A stretch of 5,414 bases of DNA, taken from NCBI GenBank assembly GCA_016215145.1, contig JACRLA010000467.1, positions 1 to 5,414 on the forward strand. Reading direction: 5' to 3'. Below are positions 5,390 to 5,414 of this stretch, in pieces. A program made the translations under genes and the position numbers. Origin of the DNA: Chloroflexota bacterium. GTDB taxonomy: Bacteria > Chloroflexota > Anaerolineae > Anaerolineales > VGOW01. A model generated the notes under the pieces. It searched no databases. It was not told where the DNA came from and saw only the letters and a list, made by a program, of their open reading frames with translations. Position 1 is the first letter of the stretch. Each line of letters starts with the position of its first letter.

Positions 5390-5414
5390 ATGATTCTCAC
5401 AGCAAATCCAAAAG
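5390..5414 (+). CDS. Start of a further gene, possibly DegT/DnrJ/EryC1-type aminotransferase (3' end outside window)
   Basis: The ATG at 5390 opens a frame reading MILTANPK up to the window edge. Its placement copies that of the epimerase: the start codon emerges from the last TTCAT heptad. A short N-terminus of this kind followed by an AxYL-type segment is seen in PLP-dependent sugar aminotransferases of the DegT family, as I recall them, and such an enzyme would suit the upstream epimerase and glycosyltransferase. Eight codons are far too few to identify a protein, so both the existence of the gene and especially the product remain tentative. Confidence 0.4.

Overview
The window reads as a bacterial chromosome segment of moderate GC content, with every gene on the + strand and very tight packing: gaps of 0 to 22 bases, one 1-base TAATG overlap, and one TAA|ATG abutment. 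The exceptions are two longer intergenic gaps near the right end, both built from short tandem repeats. The wording of the PlsX tail, the FabF, and the epimerase resembles Chloroflexota (Anaerolineae-like) proteins as I remember them. That is a guess at lineage; nothing here, such as rRNA, proves it.

Layout. (1) Positions 2-1563 are lipid metabolism: the C-terminal end of the phosphate acyltransferase PlsX, followed two bases later by a complete beta-ketoacyl-ACP synthase II (FabF). (2) Positions 1586-2694 hold a stand-alone Rcp/CheY-type receiver protein, overlapped by one base by a small two-helix membrane protein whose soluble part resembles a NERD domain that has lost its acidic residues. 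(3) Positions 2710-5225 form a glycan or nucleotide-sugar set: a class I SAM methyltransferase, a DPM1-like family 2 glycosyltransferase directly abutting it, and an extended-SDR NAD-dependent epimerase/dehydratase. The last 25 bases begin another reading frame (MILTANPK...), possibly a DegT-type sugar aminotransferase.

How they may work together. PlsX and FabF serve phospholipid and fatty acid synthesis. The methyltransferase, glycosyltransferase, epimerase and possible aminotransferase would suit making and transferring a modified sugar onto a polyprenyl-phosphate or other membrane carrier for surface glycan. The receiver and NERD-like membrane protein form a translationally coupled pair of unknown role between the two metabolic blocks.

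The least expected signal is in the DNA between genes. The gap before the epimerase (4168-4226) and the gap after it (5226-5389) share one composite design. Each has a G-rich tract of 8-base units (TGNNNNGG) ending in TGC(A/G)GGGGTGATC, then a TTCATNN heptad tract, with the next gene's ATG lying at or in the last heptad. In the second gap the heptads have been amplified into four 22-base units. I found no RNA genes, CRISPR, IS elements or convincing rho-independent terminators.
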